A stretch of DNA of 64,000 bases. Source: Dechloromonas sp. A34. Lineage in GTDB: Bacteria; Pseudomonadota; Gammaproteobacteria; Burkholderiales; Rhodocyclaceae. Location: assembly GCF_026261605.1 (NCBI RefSeq), contig NZ_CP102486.1, positions 3,038,001 to 3,102,000 of the forward strand. Direction: 5' to 3'. The translations under genes were made by a program, and so were the position numbers. Shown piece by piece: positions 19,657 to 27,391 of the stretch (the first letter of the stretch is position 1; the number at the start of each line of letters is the position of its first letter). The notes below the pieces were generated by a model that was not told the DNA's origin, searched no databases, and was given only the letters and a program-made list of their open reading frames with translations.

Positions 19657-19903
19657 TCGCCGCGCCCCGGCGTCACGATTCGGTATCTTTTGCCACGCCC
19701 GGGTGGAAGTTGCAGTCACTATTTCCAGCCGGTCGCTTCAACGGCTGGCGGGCTATGGCAGGCCTGTCCTAGACCATGCCGAGCAACCACAGGATCAGGA
19801 GCACAATCTATCCCTGCCCTGCCCGACCCGGGAGCCAGCAAGCTTCCACTCGCCGGAGCGGGCCGGGCAATGCTGGCGAGGGGATCGCCCCCCGCCCACC
19901 GTC

Positions 19904-20215
19904 CTATCTCAGGCGGATGTCATTGACCACGGACTTGACGCCCTTGACCTTGCGCGTCACTTCGGCGGCCCGCTCGATCTGATCGCGGGAACTGACGAAG
20001 CCGCTCAACTGAACCCGGCCCTTATAGGTCTCGACATTGATCTCGCTAACTTTCAACGCCGAATCCTCGAGGATGGCCGCTTTCACCTTTGTTGTGATCA
20101 CGGTGTCGTCGACATAGTCCCCGGTGCCTTCGTGTCGCGGGGACGAGGCGCAACCGAGCACAAAGGCATAAAGAAGCGCAACAAAAAAGTAGGACATTCG
20201 ATTCAACTGGTTCAT
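19904..20215 (-). CDS. BON-domain lipoprotein
   Basis: 103 residues: lipoprotein signal (MSYFFVALLYAFVLGCASS) and one BON domain (DYVDDTVITTKVKAAILEDS, GRVQLSGFVSSRDQIERA, ending SVVNDIRLR). Close in sequence to the BON protein at 10986-11324, but lipidated instead of soluble. Start ATG 20215 with GGAGG. A sigma54-like promoter lies about 72 bp upstream. The 247 bp between this gene and the DUF421 gene shows no further coding sequence. Confidence 0.87.
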   Translation of the reverse strand: MNQLNRMSYFFVALLYAFVLGCASSPRHEGTGDYVDDTVITTKVKAAILEDSALKVSEINVETYKGRVQLSGFVSSRDQIERAAEVTRKVKGVKSVVNDIRLR

Positions 20216-20286
20216 GGCAAACCTCCTCCGTTACTGGTAATTGGGTAGATGCCGGCCAAGCTCAAATGGCACCCAATCCAGATACC

Positions 20287-20302
20287 TGCAAAACCCGAGC
20301 CA
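20287..20302 (-). promoter_or_regulatory. candidate sigma54 promoter for BON lipoprotein
   Basis: Minus strand TGGCTC-GGGTT-TTGCA, exact GG-N10-GC. A lone half-site in the context AATTTTTACC (~20360) lies upstream. Confidence 0.6.
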
Positions 20303-20416
20303 GTGTGCTTCCGGCCGGGGTAGCCATCCATTCCTGCCTTGATTTGCCCGTTGACCTGAATTTTTACCAGCCATCCAGAAAAAAATACAAAGTCGGCGCC
20401 CGGCTGGGAAGCCCGT

Positions 20417-21277
20417 TCAATTGGCCCACGACGCAGCGGGCAGAAGGCGTTCGGTTTCGCGCTTGATCACGGAATAGCATTCGCAGGCGTGATCTTCCAG
20501 GCCCGGACGATCGAGCACGGTGATATGTCCGCGGCTATAACGGATCATGCCGAGCCGTTGCAGCTTGCCGGCCGCCTCGGTGATCCCTTCGCGGCGGACG
20601 CCGATCATTTTCGAAATGTGTTCGTGGGTAATCGTCAGATCGTCGCCCGGCAAGCGGTCGAGGCTCGCCAGCAGGCAGCGGCACAGCTGCTGCTCGATCG
20701 AATGAAGGCGGTTGCAGCCGGCACTCTGCATCACCTGGGTGATCAACGACTGTGTGTAGCAGAGCAGTAGCCGGGTTACGGCCGGCGTCCGCTCAAACTC
20801 GTGCATCAGCACTCTGGCCGGCAGCCGGAAGGCATAGCCGGCGCTGAGCACGACGGCGCTGCAGGCCGACGTTTCAATGCCCATGAAGCGCGACAGGCCG
20901 ACCATGCCTTCGATGCCGACCATCGCGGCCTGGGCCGAGGCCCCGTTTTCCATCATGCAGAGCAGCGAAACGATCGCGTTGGTCGGGAAGTAGACTTGGC
21001 TGTACAAGCCGCCGGCTTCCTCGATCAGGCAACTGCCGAGCGGCAGTTCGCACAGTTGCAGGTGGGGAGAAATGCGATTCCACACCTCGTCCGGCAGGGC
21101 CTTGAGCAGGCGGTTTTGGCGCGACAGTCGGTCGATGCTGACGACAGGCGCCCGTCCTGGCTGCGCCTGCAATGGCTGCCGAGTCTCAAGGTGCAGGCTA
21201 GTGATGGCGCTGCTCCTGCCGCTATTGATCGTCTTATGATCGGGTAGGCTGGTGGCTTTTCGCAAGGTCGACAACAT
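20417..21277 (-). CDS. Crp/Fnr-family transcriptional regulator
   Basis: 286 residues: N-terminal extension, cyclic-nucleotide-binding-like jelly roll (~60-180; YFPTNAIVSLL, GIEGMVGLSRFMG) and a C-terminal winged helix (ITHEHISKMIGVRREGITEA then LQRLGMIRYSRGHI). No Fnr-type iron-sulfur Cys cluster is visible and cAMP-contacting residues are not obvious, so the ligand is unknown. Start at the second Met (21277), which is seven bases after AAGGAGA; the first Met (21283) overlaps the ribosome site. Seventeen bases separate it from the upstream stress-protein gene, so it may be the second gene of that operon. Confidence 0.88.
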   Translation of the reverse strand: MLSTLRKATSLPDHKTINSGRSSAITSLHLETRQPLQAQPGRAPVVSIDRLSRQNRLLKALPDEVWNRISPHLQLCELPLGSCLIEEAGGLYSQVYFPTNAIVSLLCMMENGASAQAAMVGIEGMVGLSRFMGIETSACSAVVLSAGYAFRLPARVLMHEFERTPAVTRLLLCYTQSLITQVMQSAGCNRLHSIEQQLCRCLLASLDRLPGDDLTITHEHISKMIGVRREGITEAAGKLQRLGMIRYSRGHITVLDRPGLEDHACECYSVIKRETERLLPAASWAN

Positions 21278-21294
21278 GGCCATTCTCCTTCGTA

Positions 21295-21819
21295 TCAGGC
21301 GACGCGCTGTTCATCGCGCACGGTCAAGGAATCACCGATGATCTTGGTCGCCAGGTTCTTTTCCGTCGCGGTCGGGGTTTCGACGATCAGCGTTACATGG
21401 CCGCTGCGGATGGCGTAGTGCACGAGATCGGCAAATTTCCCGTCACGCTTTTTCGCGCCCTTGTTGGCCCCGGCAGCTGCCCCGACCACGCCGCCGAGAA
21501 CGGCGCCCCAGCCGAGCATGGCCAGCGGTGCGAGGAGCGGACTGGCAACGAACAGCGTCACGTTGGCCGCCACCAGCGCCACTTGTCCCAGGGCGCCAAG
21601 GCCGGTACCGACCAGTGTGCCGACGGTGCCGTCGATCAGCACCTCCTTCAACACCTCGTCGTCGTCGGCGAGCTGGGGATTGTCATCTTCGGCCCGCACC
21701 CGTTCGACCACCTTGATATGCTTGCGCAGGATGCCCTGTTCGATCAGTCGGCTGCGCACCGTCTCCGCTTCGGCACGGCTGGCGTAAATCCCGGTGACAA
21801 TATGGCTCTCTGTTTTCAT
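21295..21819 (-). CDS. general stress-type membrane protein with glycine-zipper
   Basis: 174 residues. The N-terminal ferredoxin-like domain resembles the YflT/heat-induced stress domain (VTGIYASRAEAETVRSRLIE, KHIKVVERV). A Gly/Ala-rich hydrophobic centre (GTVGTLVGTGLGALGQVALV, MLGWGAVLGGVVGAAAGANK) looks like a glycine-zipper membrane insertion. The C-terminus returns to alpha/beta (GHVTLIVETPTATEK). Start ATG 21819 with AAGGAGA. A sigma54-like promoter and shared palindrome lie upstream, divergent from the four-cysteine protein gene. Function unknown. Confidence 0.72.
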   Translation of the reverse strand: MKTESHIVTGIYASRAEAETVRSRLIEQGILRKHIKVVERVRAEDDNPQLADDDEVLKEVLIDGTVGTLVGTGLGALGQVALVAANVTLFVASPLLAPLAMLGWGAVLGGVVGAAAGANKGAKKRDGKFADLVHYAIRSGHVTLIVETPTATEKNLATKIIGDSLTVRDEQRVA

Positions 21820-21969
21820 AATGATTTCTCCTTGGTTCAATGAACGATCCGGCTTGTCAAATTCACGGATTGGGCCGGGGTGAGCGGTTCCGGAAGGTGT
21901 TGAGGGCCATGGCCAACTTTGTGCCAACTGCAGGCCGCTGGCGCGGCATGGATCCCGGTACTGACTACC

Positions 21970-21985
21970 AGCAAACACCATTCCA
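21970..21985 (-). promoter_or_regulatory. candidate sigma54 promoter
   Basis: Minus strand TGGAAT-GGTGT-TTGCT, exact GG-N10-GC, about 150 bp before the stress-protein start and about 109 bp from the palindrome centre. Confidence 0.7.
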
Positions 21986-22070
21986 TTGACTGACTTTCCT
22001 CGCCCCGCCTGGCAGACGGTCGGTGAAGGCGCGGGCAAGGAGTCGCACGATGCATCGCCTTATCGCAATT

Positions 22071-22090
22071 TTTACCGATCATTCGGTAAA
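22071..22090. promoter_or_regulatory. palindrome between two divergent sigma54 promoters
   Basis: Perfect inverted repeat TTTACCGA-TCAT-TCGGTAAA. It lies ~109 bp from the minus-strand -12 element (21971-21972) and ~133 bp from the plus-strand one (22213-22214). Classic upstream-activating-sequence geometry within a 514-bp non-coding interval. Confidence 0.75.
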
Positions 22091-22199
22091 TCCTTCTTGG
22101 TCGCCGTTTTGTTGAGTTTCGGAAAAACAGCGCCGGATCTTCGGCCCTACGCCGACTGCCGTTGTCTGCGCCAGCGAAGACGCTAGGCTGGCTGGCGCA

Positions 22200-22215
22200 T
22201 GGCACGCCGCTTGCT
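22200..22215 (+). promoter_or_regulatory. candidate sigma54 promoter
   Basis: TGGCAC-GCCGC-TTGCT, a full consensus -24/-12 match, about 120 bp before the four-cysteine protein gene. The leader after it resembles that at 30276-30367. Confidence 0.8.
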
Positions 22216-22333
22216 GAAATTAGAGCAAGACTGTCCTGAATTCGAACCCTTCCCCTTTGGCCGCCGGGTGACGCTCTGCTGGCGCCGAGGCGTTGTGGCC
22301 GGTGCCCCGAATCGACAACATTAAGGAGGTAGC

Positions 22334-22750
22334 ATGAAGGAACTCAATATCAACCTGTCCATAACCGCGTTGACCGTTGGCCTCGCCTTCTGCATCACCG
22401 GGCTGGCCGAAGGCCTGTCGAAAGACAGCTACAAGGCGGACAAGGAGTCGATCGCTGCCGAGTACAAGGCGGCCAAGAGCGCCTGTGGCGCCATGTCCGG
22501 CAACCAGAAGGATATCTGCGTCGCCCAGGCGAAAGGCAAGGAGAAGGTCGCCCTCGCCGAACTGGAAGCCAATTACAAGCCGTCGCCCAGGAACGACTAC
22601 CAGGTTCGGGTCGCCAAGGCCGAGGCCGACTATGCGGTTGCCAAGGAGCAATGCGACGACAAGGCGGGCAATGCAAAGGACGTCTGCGTCAAGGAAGCCA
22701 AGGTGGCGGAAGCTGCTGCCAAGGCCGAGGCCACGGCAGCCATGAAGTAG
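22334..22750 (+). CDS. secreted four-cysteine Lys/Ala-rich helical protein (paralogue 1)
   Basis: 138 residues: signal-like N-terminus (NINLSITALTVGLAFCITGL), then a highly charged, Ala/Lys/Glu-rich helical mature part. Two repeats each contain C-x10-C: CGAMSGNQKDIC followed by VAQAKGKEKVA, and CDDKAGNAKDVC followed by VKEAKVAEAAA. Paired disulfides in helical hairpins are plausible in the periplasm. Start ATG 22334 behind AAGGAGG. A close paralogue lies at 30368-30787 with the same promoter type. Databases sometimes label such sequences TolA-like because of composition only; I do not assign a function. Confidence 0.72.
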   Translation: MKELNINLSITALTVGLAFCITGLAEGLSKDSYKADKESIAAEYKAAKSACGAMSGNQKDICVAQAKGKEKVALAELEANYKPSPRNDYQVRVAKAEADYAVAKEQCDDKAGNAKDVCVKEAKVAEAAAKAEATAAMK

Positions 22751-22831
22751 GCGCCTGGCACTTGCCGGACGATCGGGGCGCAGGCCAAACATCCGGTGCC
22801 CCAGGTTTCATTCTCGATCAGGAAGACCAAT

Positions 22832-23185
22832 ATGAAACATAGTGCAGAAAATTTGCCGCTCCCCGTCGCCAAACTGGCAATCACCGCCGAGCAGGCGCAT
22901 CAAGCCATCGATCAGCTTTCCGAAGCTGCCCGTCCGGCAGTATGGCGCACGGCGGCGAGCGCGCATCAGATGGTGGATCGCATTAGCGGCGCCTCCGACC
23001 GCGTGGCGCAACGGCTGGAGCGAACCGCCACCCGGCTGAAAGATGCCGAGCAGCATCTGCTTGGCGCCAGCCGCAGCTATGCCCACGACAATCCGCTCAA
23101 AATGGCAGGCATCGCATTGGCCGCCGGTTTTCTGATCAGCCTGCTGATCAGTTCCGGCAAGTCGACCCGAGGCAGCGCCAAGTAG
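22832..23185 (+). CDS. DUF883/ElaB-YqjD-like protein
   Basis: 117 residues. A long amphipathic helical N-terminal part (AEQAHQAIDQLSEAARPAVW, SDRVAQRLERTATRLKDAEQ) is followed by a C-terminal transmembrane segment preceded by YAHDNPLKMAGIALAAGFLI, the usual end of ElaB/YqjD tail-anchored proteins that tether ribosomes in stationary phase in E. coli. Start ATG 22832 with AGGAAG. It follows paralogue 1 by 81 bp and probably shares its sigma54-like promoter. Confidence 0.78.
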   Translation: MKHSAENLPLPVAKLAITAEQAHQAIDQLSEAARPAVWRTAASAHQMVDRISGASDRVAQRLERTATRLKDAEQHLLGASRSYAHDNPLKMAGIALAAGFLISLLISSGKSTRGSAK

Positions 23186-23243
23186 CCGGCATCGGCCGGC
23201 TCACAGTGGCGCGACAAGGCCGGCCCGGAAACGGCTTGAAGCC

Positions 23244-23378
23244 ATGGCGACCTGGGAATATACCGTTTGGCTGTTCATGCTGATCGCGCTGTTTGTCGGC
23301 GTCGTGATCTGGGCCTTCGGTCGCAAGCGCAAGAAGCGCTTCGAACAGGATTCCCGGATACCGTTCGATGATGAATAG
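23244..23378 (+). CDS. orphan CcoQ/FixQ-like small membrane protein
   Basis: 44 residues: MATWEYTVWLFMLIALFVGV then VIWAFGRKRKKRFEQDSRIP and FDDE at the C-terminus. One membrane helix, a basic stop-transfer patch and the acidic (R/L)PF-D/E-DE tail match the CcoQ (FixQ) subunit or assembly factor of cbb3-type cytochrome c oxidase. No other cco gene lies in the window, so it is outside its normal operon. It may serve oxidase stability under low oxygen, or be a relic. No strong Shine-Dalgarno. Confidence 0.7.
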   Translation: MATWEYTVWLFMLIALFVGVVIWAFGRKRKKRFEQDSRIPFDDE

Positions 23379-23468
23379 ATCTTCAGCCGCCGCGCCGCTT
23401 TTACCTCTTCACGGCAGCCGCGGTTGCCTCGGGGCGATGGGTGGTTACAAGGATCAAGGAGGCGTCAA

Positions 23469-23831
23469 GTGACCGGGAATAGCGCTACAGACATCAAGAC
23501 CAAGGCACTCCTGGCGTTGTGCGGGAGCATTCTTGCCGGCGGCCTCATGCTTGGCGGCTGCGAGCGCGCGAACACCGAACCGGCGAGCCAGGTGCCGAGC
23601 GCCGCCGCTCCGCGCAGCAACGACGATGCCATCAATGCCCGGGTCAAAGCCCGGCTGGCATCCGATGCCGAACTGTTGCCGCTCCCCATTGCCGTTGAAA
23701 CCCAGGACGGCAGAGTCACCCTGCGTGGCGTCGTACCGCAAGCCATGATCGCGCGAGCCGAGCAGCTGGTCGGGAATGTCGAAGGGGTTCGCGCCGTAGA
23801 CAACCGGCTCGAGCCAGCCGCCGCTTCGTGA
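23469..23831 (+). CDS. BON-domain lipoprotein
   Basis: 120 residues from GTG 23469, chosen because AGGAGG is six bases upstream; upstream ATG 23424 lacks one and spoils the signal. Lipobox GGLMLGGCERA gives a lipidated Cys. One BON domain follows (DDAINARVKARLASDAELLP, GRVTLRGVVPQAMIARAEQL, GVRAVDNRLEP). Third BON protein in the island and the most divergent. It lies between the CcoQ-like peptide and the transglutaminase gene on the plus strand. Confidence 0.82.
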   Translation: MTGNSATDIKTKALLALCGSILAGGLMLGGCERANTEPASQVPSAAAPRSNDDAINARVKARLASDAELLPLPIAVETQDGRVTLRGVVPQAMIARAEQLVGNVEGVRAVDNRLEPAAAS

Positions 23832-23912
23832 TCGAAAGGATTCTCCATGCCTGCCCGGCCCGATGGCCGGCGGTATCGGTTGATCGCCGTTAGCGGACCC
23901 TGACCCCCTCCG

Positions 23913-24842
23913 ATGCTGACCATCCGCCACATCACTATTTACCGCTACGCCCGGCCGGTGCAGATCGGAAGCCATCGACTGATGTTCCGGCCACGTGACA
24001 GCCACGATCTGCGGCTCTTTAGGGCGACCCTGACGATCAGCCCGCCGGCCGCCTCGATCCGCTGGCTGCATGATGTTTTCGGCAATTCGGTGACAATTGC
24101 CGAATTTTCCGCCGAAACAGCCGAACTGCGCTTCCAGAGCGATATCACGCTCGAGCACTATGCCCTTGATGCGCCGTATTTTCCGATCGAGGAATACGCC
24201 CGCACCTACCCTTTCAGTTATTCGAACGACGAAATCCCCGATCTCGCCCGGATGATCGAGCGCCACTACCCGGACCCCGAGCACAAGGTGGATAACTGGG
24301 CCAAGCAGTTCGCCACGCCGGAACCGGGCGCGGCGCCGAGTCTGGTCCAGACGCAGCCGATGCTCGAACGCATGATGCTGGCGATCAAGAACGGTTTTGC
24401 CTATGCGTTCCGTGTTGCCGAGGGCACGCAGACGCCGGTCGAAACGCTCGAGCGCGGCGCGGGCAGTTGTCGCGACTTCGCGCTGCTGATGATCGAAGCG
24501 GTCCGCAGCCTCGGCCTGGCCGCCCGTTTCGTCAGCGGCTACCAATACGACCCGGCCATCGATAACGGCATCGTCGATACGCCGGCCACCGGCGCGACCC
24601 ATGCCTGGGTGCAGATTTACCTGCCCGGCGCCGGCTGGGTCGAATTCGACCCGACCAACGCCATCGTCGGCGGCAAGAACCTGATCCGCGTCGCCGTCGC
24701 CCGCGACCCGCGGCAGGCACTGCCGCTGACCGGAGAATGGGCGGGAAGCCCGGGCGACTATCTGGGTATGGAGGTGTCGGTCGTGGTCTGCGCGGTCAAC
24801 GTCGAGTGCGACGGTCAGGCGCTGCCCCTCACGGACTCGTAA
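23913..24842 (+). CDS. transglutaminase-like cysteine peptidase family protein
   Basis: 309 residues. The N-terminal beta domain (LTIRHITIYRYARPVQIGSH) belongs to bacterial transglutaminase-like proteins. The catalytic core has Cys in GSCRDFALLMIEAVRSLG, His in ATHAWVQIYLPGAGW and Asp in EFDPTNA. No signal peptide, so probably cytoplasmic. The reaction (amidase, peptidase or ligase) cannot be told from sequence. Start ATG 23913 gives the family-typical N-terminus. It ends about 310 bp before the PLD-VTT gene. Confidence 0.88.
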   Translation: MLTIRHITIYRYARPVQIGSHRLMFRPRDSHDLRLFRATLTISPPAASIRWLHDVFGNSVTIAEFSAETAELRFQSDITLEHYALDAPYFPIEEYARTYPFSYSNDEIPDLARMIERHYPDPEHKVDNWAKQFATPEPGAAPSLVQTQPMLERMMLAIKNGFAYAFRVAEGTQTPVETLERGAGSCRDFALLMIEAVRSLGLAARFVSGYQYDPAIDNGIVDTPATGATHAWVQIYLPGAGWVEFDPTNAIVGGKNLIRVAVARDPRQALPLTGEWAGSPGDYLGMEVSVVVCAVNVECDGQALPLTDS

Positions 24843-24855
24843 GATTTTCCCTGTT

Positions 24856-24870
24856 CGGTAAGATTTACAC
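24856..24870. promoter_or_regulatory. imperfect palindrome, candidate activator site
   Basis: CGGTAAGATTTACAC, near-symmetric around GTAA-GAT-TTAC, with a second half-like motif (CGTAAGATTTTCC) 20 bases upstream. It lies in the 311-bp non-coding stretch before the PLD-VTT gene, about 153 bp from the -12 element at 25016. Confidence 0.45.
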
Positions 24871-25002
24871 CCGCGCACGCCGGTTGGATGGCCCGGGAGT
24901 ACCGGCCGTGCGTTGGTTCCATGACCAGGAAATCGTGCCACCCACGCTGCAGCCCCGCGGCGCCTGCGATGCCGGTCGGCCGGGGTGGCAAATGGCGCCC
25001 TT

Positions 25003-25018
25003 GGGCATGCACATTGCA
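25003..25018 (+). promoter_or_regulatory. candidate sigma54 promoter for PLD-VTT gene
   Basis: GGGCAT-GCACA-TTGCA, exact GG-N10-GC. It places transcription start near 25029 and so argues against the long upstream open frame as coding. Confidence 0.6.
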
Positions 25019-25153
25019 GAAGGCTTTACATCCAGTTCAGCCGCGAAGTCGATGATGACCGCCTCCTGCCGCACGCCACTGACAACACTTGACTACCGGC
25101 TTATGGAAAATTGCGCTCTGCCTGCAGCCAGACTGCACCTTCGACAAGAAAAT

Positions 25154-27391
25154 ATGGACGAAAACGGCGCCGCGGCGATCGAAGCCGAGTGGTCGCCGGC
25201 CGCTCCGGGAAGCCTGTTCGCCATCGACCGGAACTGCTGCGCGGTCGGCCGTGCACACCATGTCGGATTGCTGGTGGATGGAGAGGAATATTTTCGCGCC
25301 TTCATCGTCGCTGCCGAACAGGCAACGCACTCGATCAACATCCTGGCCTGGGACTTCAACAGCAAGACCCAACTGCATTTCGCCGAAGATAAGCACGGCC
25401 CGCCGGCCCAACTCGGCGACTTCCTGAACTGGCTGGCGCGCCGCCGGCGCGGCCTGCAGATTCATGTTCTCGACTGGGACTATCCGCTGGTCTTCGGCAC
25501 CGACCGCGAGTTCCGGACGCTCTATGGCTTCGGCTGGAAACCCCATCGCCGCGTCCATATAGCCTACGACAACACCCACCCGGTCGGCGCTTCGCACCAT
25601 CAGAAGATCGTGGTCATCGACGACAGCATAGCCTTCATCGGCGGCTTCGACCTCACCGTGCGGCGTTGGGATACTTGCGCGCATCAGGCCGACGACGACC
25701 GCCGCAGCTATGGCAGCAAGCCCTACCCGCCGTTCCACGACCTGATGCTTGCCGTCGACGGCGAAGCGGCCGGGCAGGTGGCAGAGATTGTTCGCAGTCG
25801 CTGGCTCGCCGCGACCGGCCGCCATTTGCCTCCGGCCCCGCCACAGGAATTGCCCTGGCCGTCCGGCCTGCGCGTCGATCTCCATGAGGTCGACGTGGCA
25901 TTCGCCCGCACCCTGCCCGAGACACCAGGCCAGCCGGGCGTCGCCGAAGTTGAAGCGCTCTTCTTCGACATGATCGCTGCCGCCCGGAAATTCATTTATA
26001 TCGAAAACCAGTATTTCACCGCCCACTGTATCGGCGATGCACTGGCGGCAAGGCTAGACGAGCCTGACGGGCCCGAGATCATCATCGTCGTGCGCCGGTT
26101 CAGCCACGGCTGGCTCGAGGAGTACACCATGCATGTGCTGCGCAGCCGCCTCGTCCAGCGCCTGCGCGCCGCCGACCGCTACGGCCATTTCCATATTTTT
26201 TACCCGCATATCGAGGGGCTGGCCGACAGGACCTGCATCGACCTGCACTCCAAGCTGATGATCGTCGACGACGAAATCCTGCGCATCGGCTCGGCCAACC
26301 TGTCCAACCGTTCGATGGGCCTCGACAGCGAATGCGACGCTGCCATCGAGGCCCGCGGCGACCGGCGCATCGCCAGCGCCATCCGCGACTTCCGCAACCG
26401 TCTGCTCGGCGAACATCTCGACGTGCCAGCCGGCGAGGTCGAGGCGGCAGTCCACCACCAAGGCAGTCTGCACGGCGCTATCGCGGCCCTGGCCGGCCGG
26501 GAGCGGACGCTGCGCCCGCTTGAGGAACTGCCCGATTGGCCGCCGGCCGTGCTCGAACTGGCCAGCGTCGGCGACCCCGCACAGCCGGTGTCACTGGAAG
26601 GCTTGATCGATGAATTCAGCCCGGAGCGATTGACCAGCAGCGAGGACGAGTCCGAAGAGAATGCCCCCTCAGCCGCCCAATCTCGCCTCCGCACCCTGAT
26701 CCGGCGTCTGGCACCGCGCCTGGCGGCGGCCATCCTCGCTGTCGCGGCACTGACTGCGTTGTGGCGCTATACGCCGCTGGCCGAGTGGCTGAACGCCGAT
26801 CACGTCAGCGCCTGGGCGCGTGAGTTTGGCGGCCACTGGTGGGCGCCGCTTGTCATCGTTGCCGCCTACACGCCAGCCTGCATCGTGCTCTTCCCACGGC
26901 CGCTGATAACCTTCGCCGCGGTCATCGCCTTCGGCCCCCACCTCGGCTTCGCCTATGCGCTTTCAGGGATACTGCTCGCCGCGCTGCTCAGCTACCAAGC
27001 CGGCCACCACCTTCCACGGCATACCGTGCGCGACATGGCCGGCCCGCGCCTGCTGCACTTTGCCGAGATTTTGCGACGCCGCAGCCTGCTGACTGTGACG
27101 GCGCTACGCCTGGTGCCGCTGGCACCGTTTGCAGTCGAAGGACTGGTCGCCGCGGCCATTGGCATCCGCCTTTCGCCATTCATGCTCGGCACGCTGATCG
27201 GCATGCTGCCGGGCACCCTGACGACGACGATTTTCGGGCACCAGATCGAAGCCGCGCTGCATGATCCGTCGCAGGTCAATTACGGCCTGCTGGCGGCTGC
27301 CGTTGGTGTCGTTGCCCTGCTCTCGCTGGCCGTCCGCCACTGGCTGGTGGCCCAGCGCCGCCAGCATTCGGATCATGGCCACAAAATCTAA
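25154..27391 (+). CDS. phospholipase D fused to VTT (DedA/TVP38-type) membrane domain
   Basis: About 745 residues. The N-terminal 460 are a PLD enzyme with two HKD motifs: HHQKIVVIDDSIAFIGGFDL, and HSKLMIVDD then GSANLSNRSMGLDSE. A linker of about 110 residues follows, then a C-terminal VTT domain with several helices (CIVLFPRPLITFAAVIAFGP, LSYQAGHHLPRHTVR, LRLVPLAPFAVEGLVAAAIG). The family includes lipid scramblase-like proteins, so the fusion could couple phospholipid cleavage or transfer to membrane movement (inference). The frame is open upstream to 24737 but overlaps the transglutaminase. Starts at 25154 or 25103 both lie after the sigma54-like promoter. Its stop overlaps the next gene by 17 bases. 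Confidence 0.87.
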   Translation: MDENGAAAIEAEWSPAAPGSLFAIDRNCCAVGRAHHVGLLVDGEEYFRAFIVAAEQATHSINILAWDFNSKTQLHFAEDKHGPPAQLGDFLNWLARRRRGLQIHVLDWDYPLVFGTDREFRTLYGFGWKPHRRVHIAYDNTHPVGASHHQKIVVIDDSIAFIGGFDLTVRRWDTCAHQADDDRRSYGSKPYPPFHDLMLAVDGEAAGQVAEIVRSRWLAATGRHLPPAPPQELPWPSGLRVDLHEVDVAFARTLPETPGQPGVAEVEALFFDMIAAARKFIYIENQYFTAHCIGDALAARLDEPDGPEIIIVVRRFSHGWLEEYTMHVLRSRLVQRLRAADRYGHFHIFYPHIEGLADRTCIDLHSKLMIVDDEILRIGSANLSNRSMGLDSECDAAIEARGDRRIASAIRDFRNRLLGEHLDVPAGEVEAAVHHQGSLHGAIAALAGRERTLRPLEELPDWPPAVLELASVGDPAQPVSLEGLIDEFSPERLTSSEDESEENAPSAAQSRLRTLIRRLAPRLAAAILAVAALTALWRYTPLAEWLNADHVSAWAREFGGHWWAPLVIVAAYTPACIVLFPRPLITFAAVIAFGPHLGFAYALSGILLAALLSYQAGHHLPRHTVRDMAGPRLLHFAEILRRRSLLTVTALRLVPLAPFAVEGLVAAAIGIRLSPFMLGTLIGMLPGTLTTTIFGHQIEAALHDPSQVNYGLLAAAVGVVALLSLAVRHWLVAQRRQHSDHGHKI

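Noticed and set aside
24737..25153. Upstream extension of the PLD-VTT frame
   Set aside because: It overlaps the transglutaminase and lies before the sigma54-like promoter; no homologous N-terminus expected.
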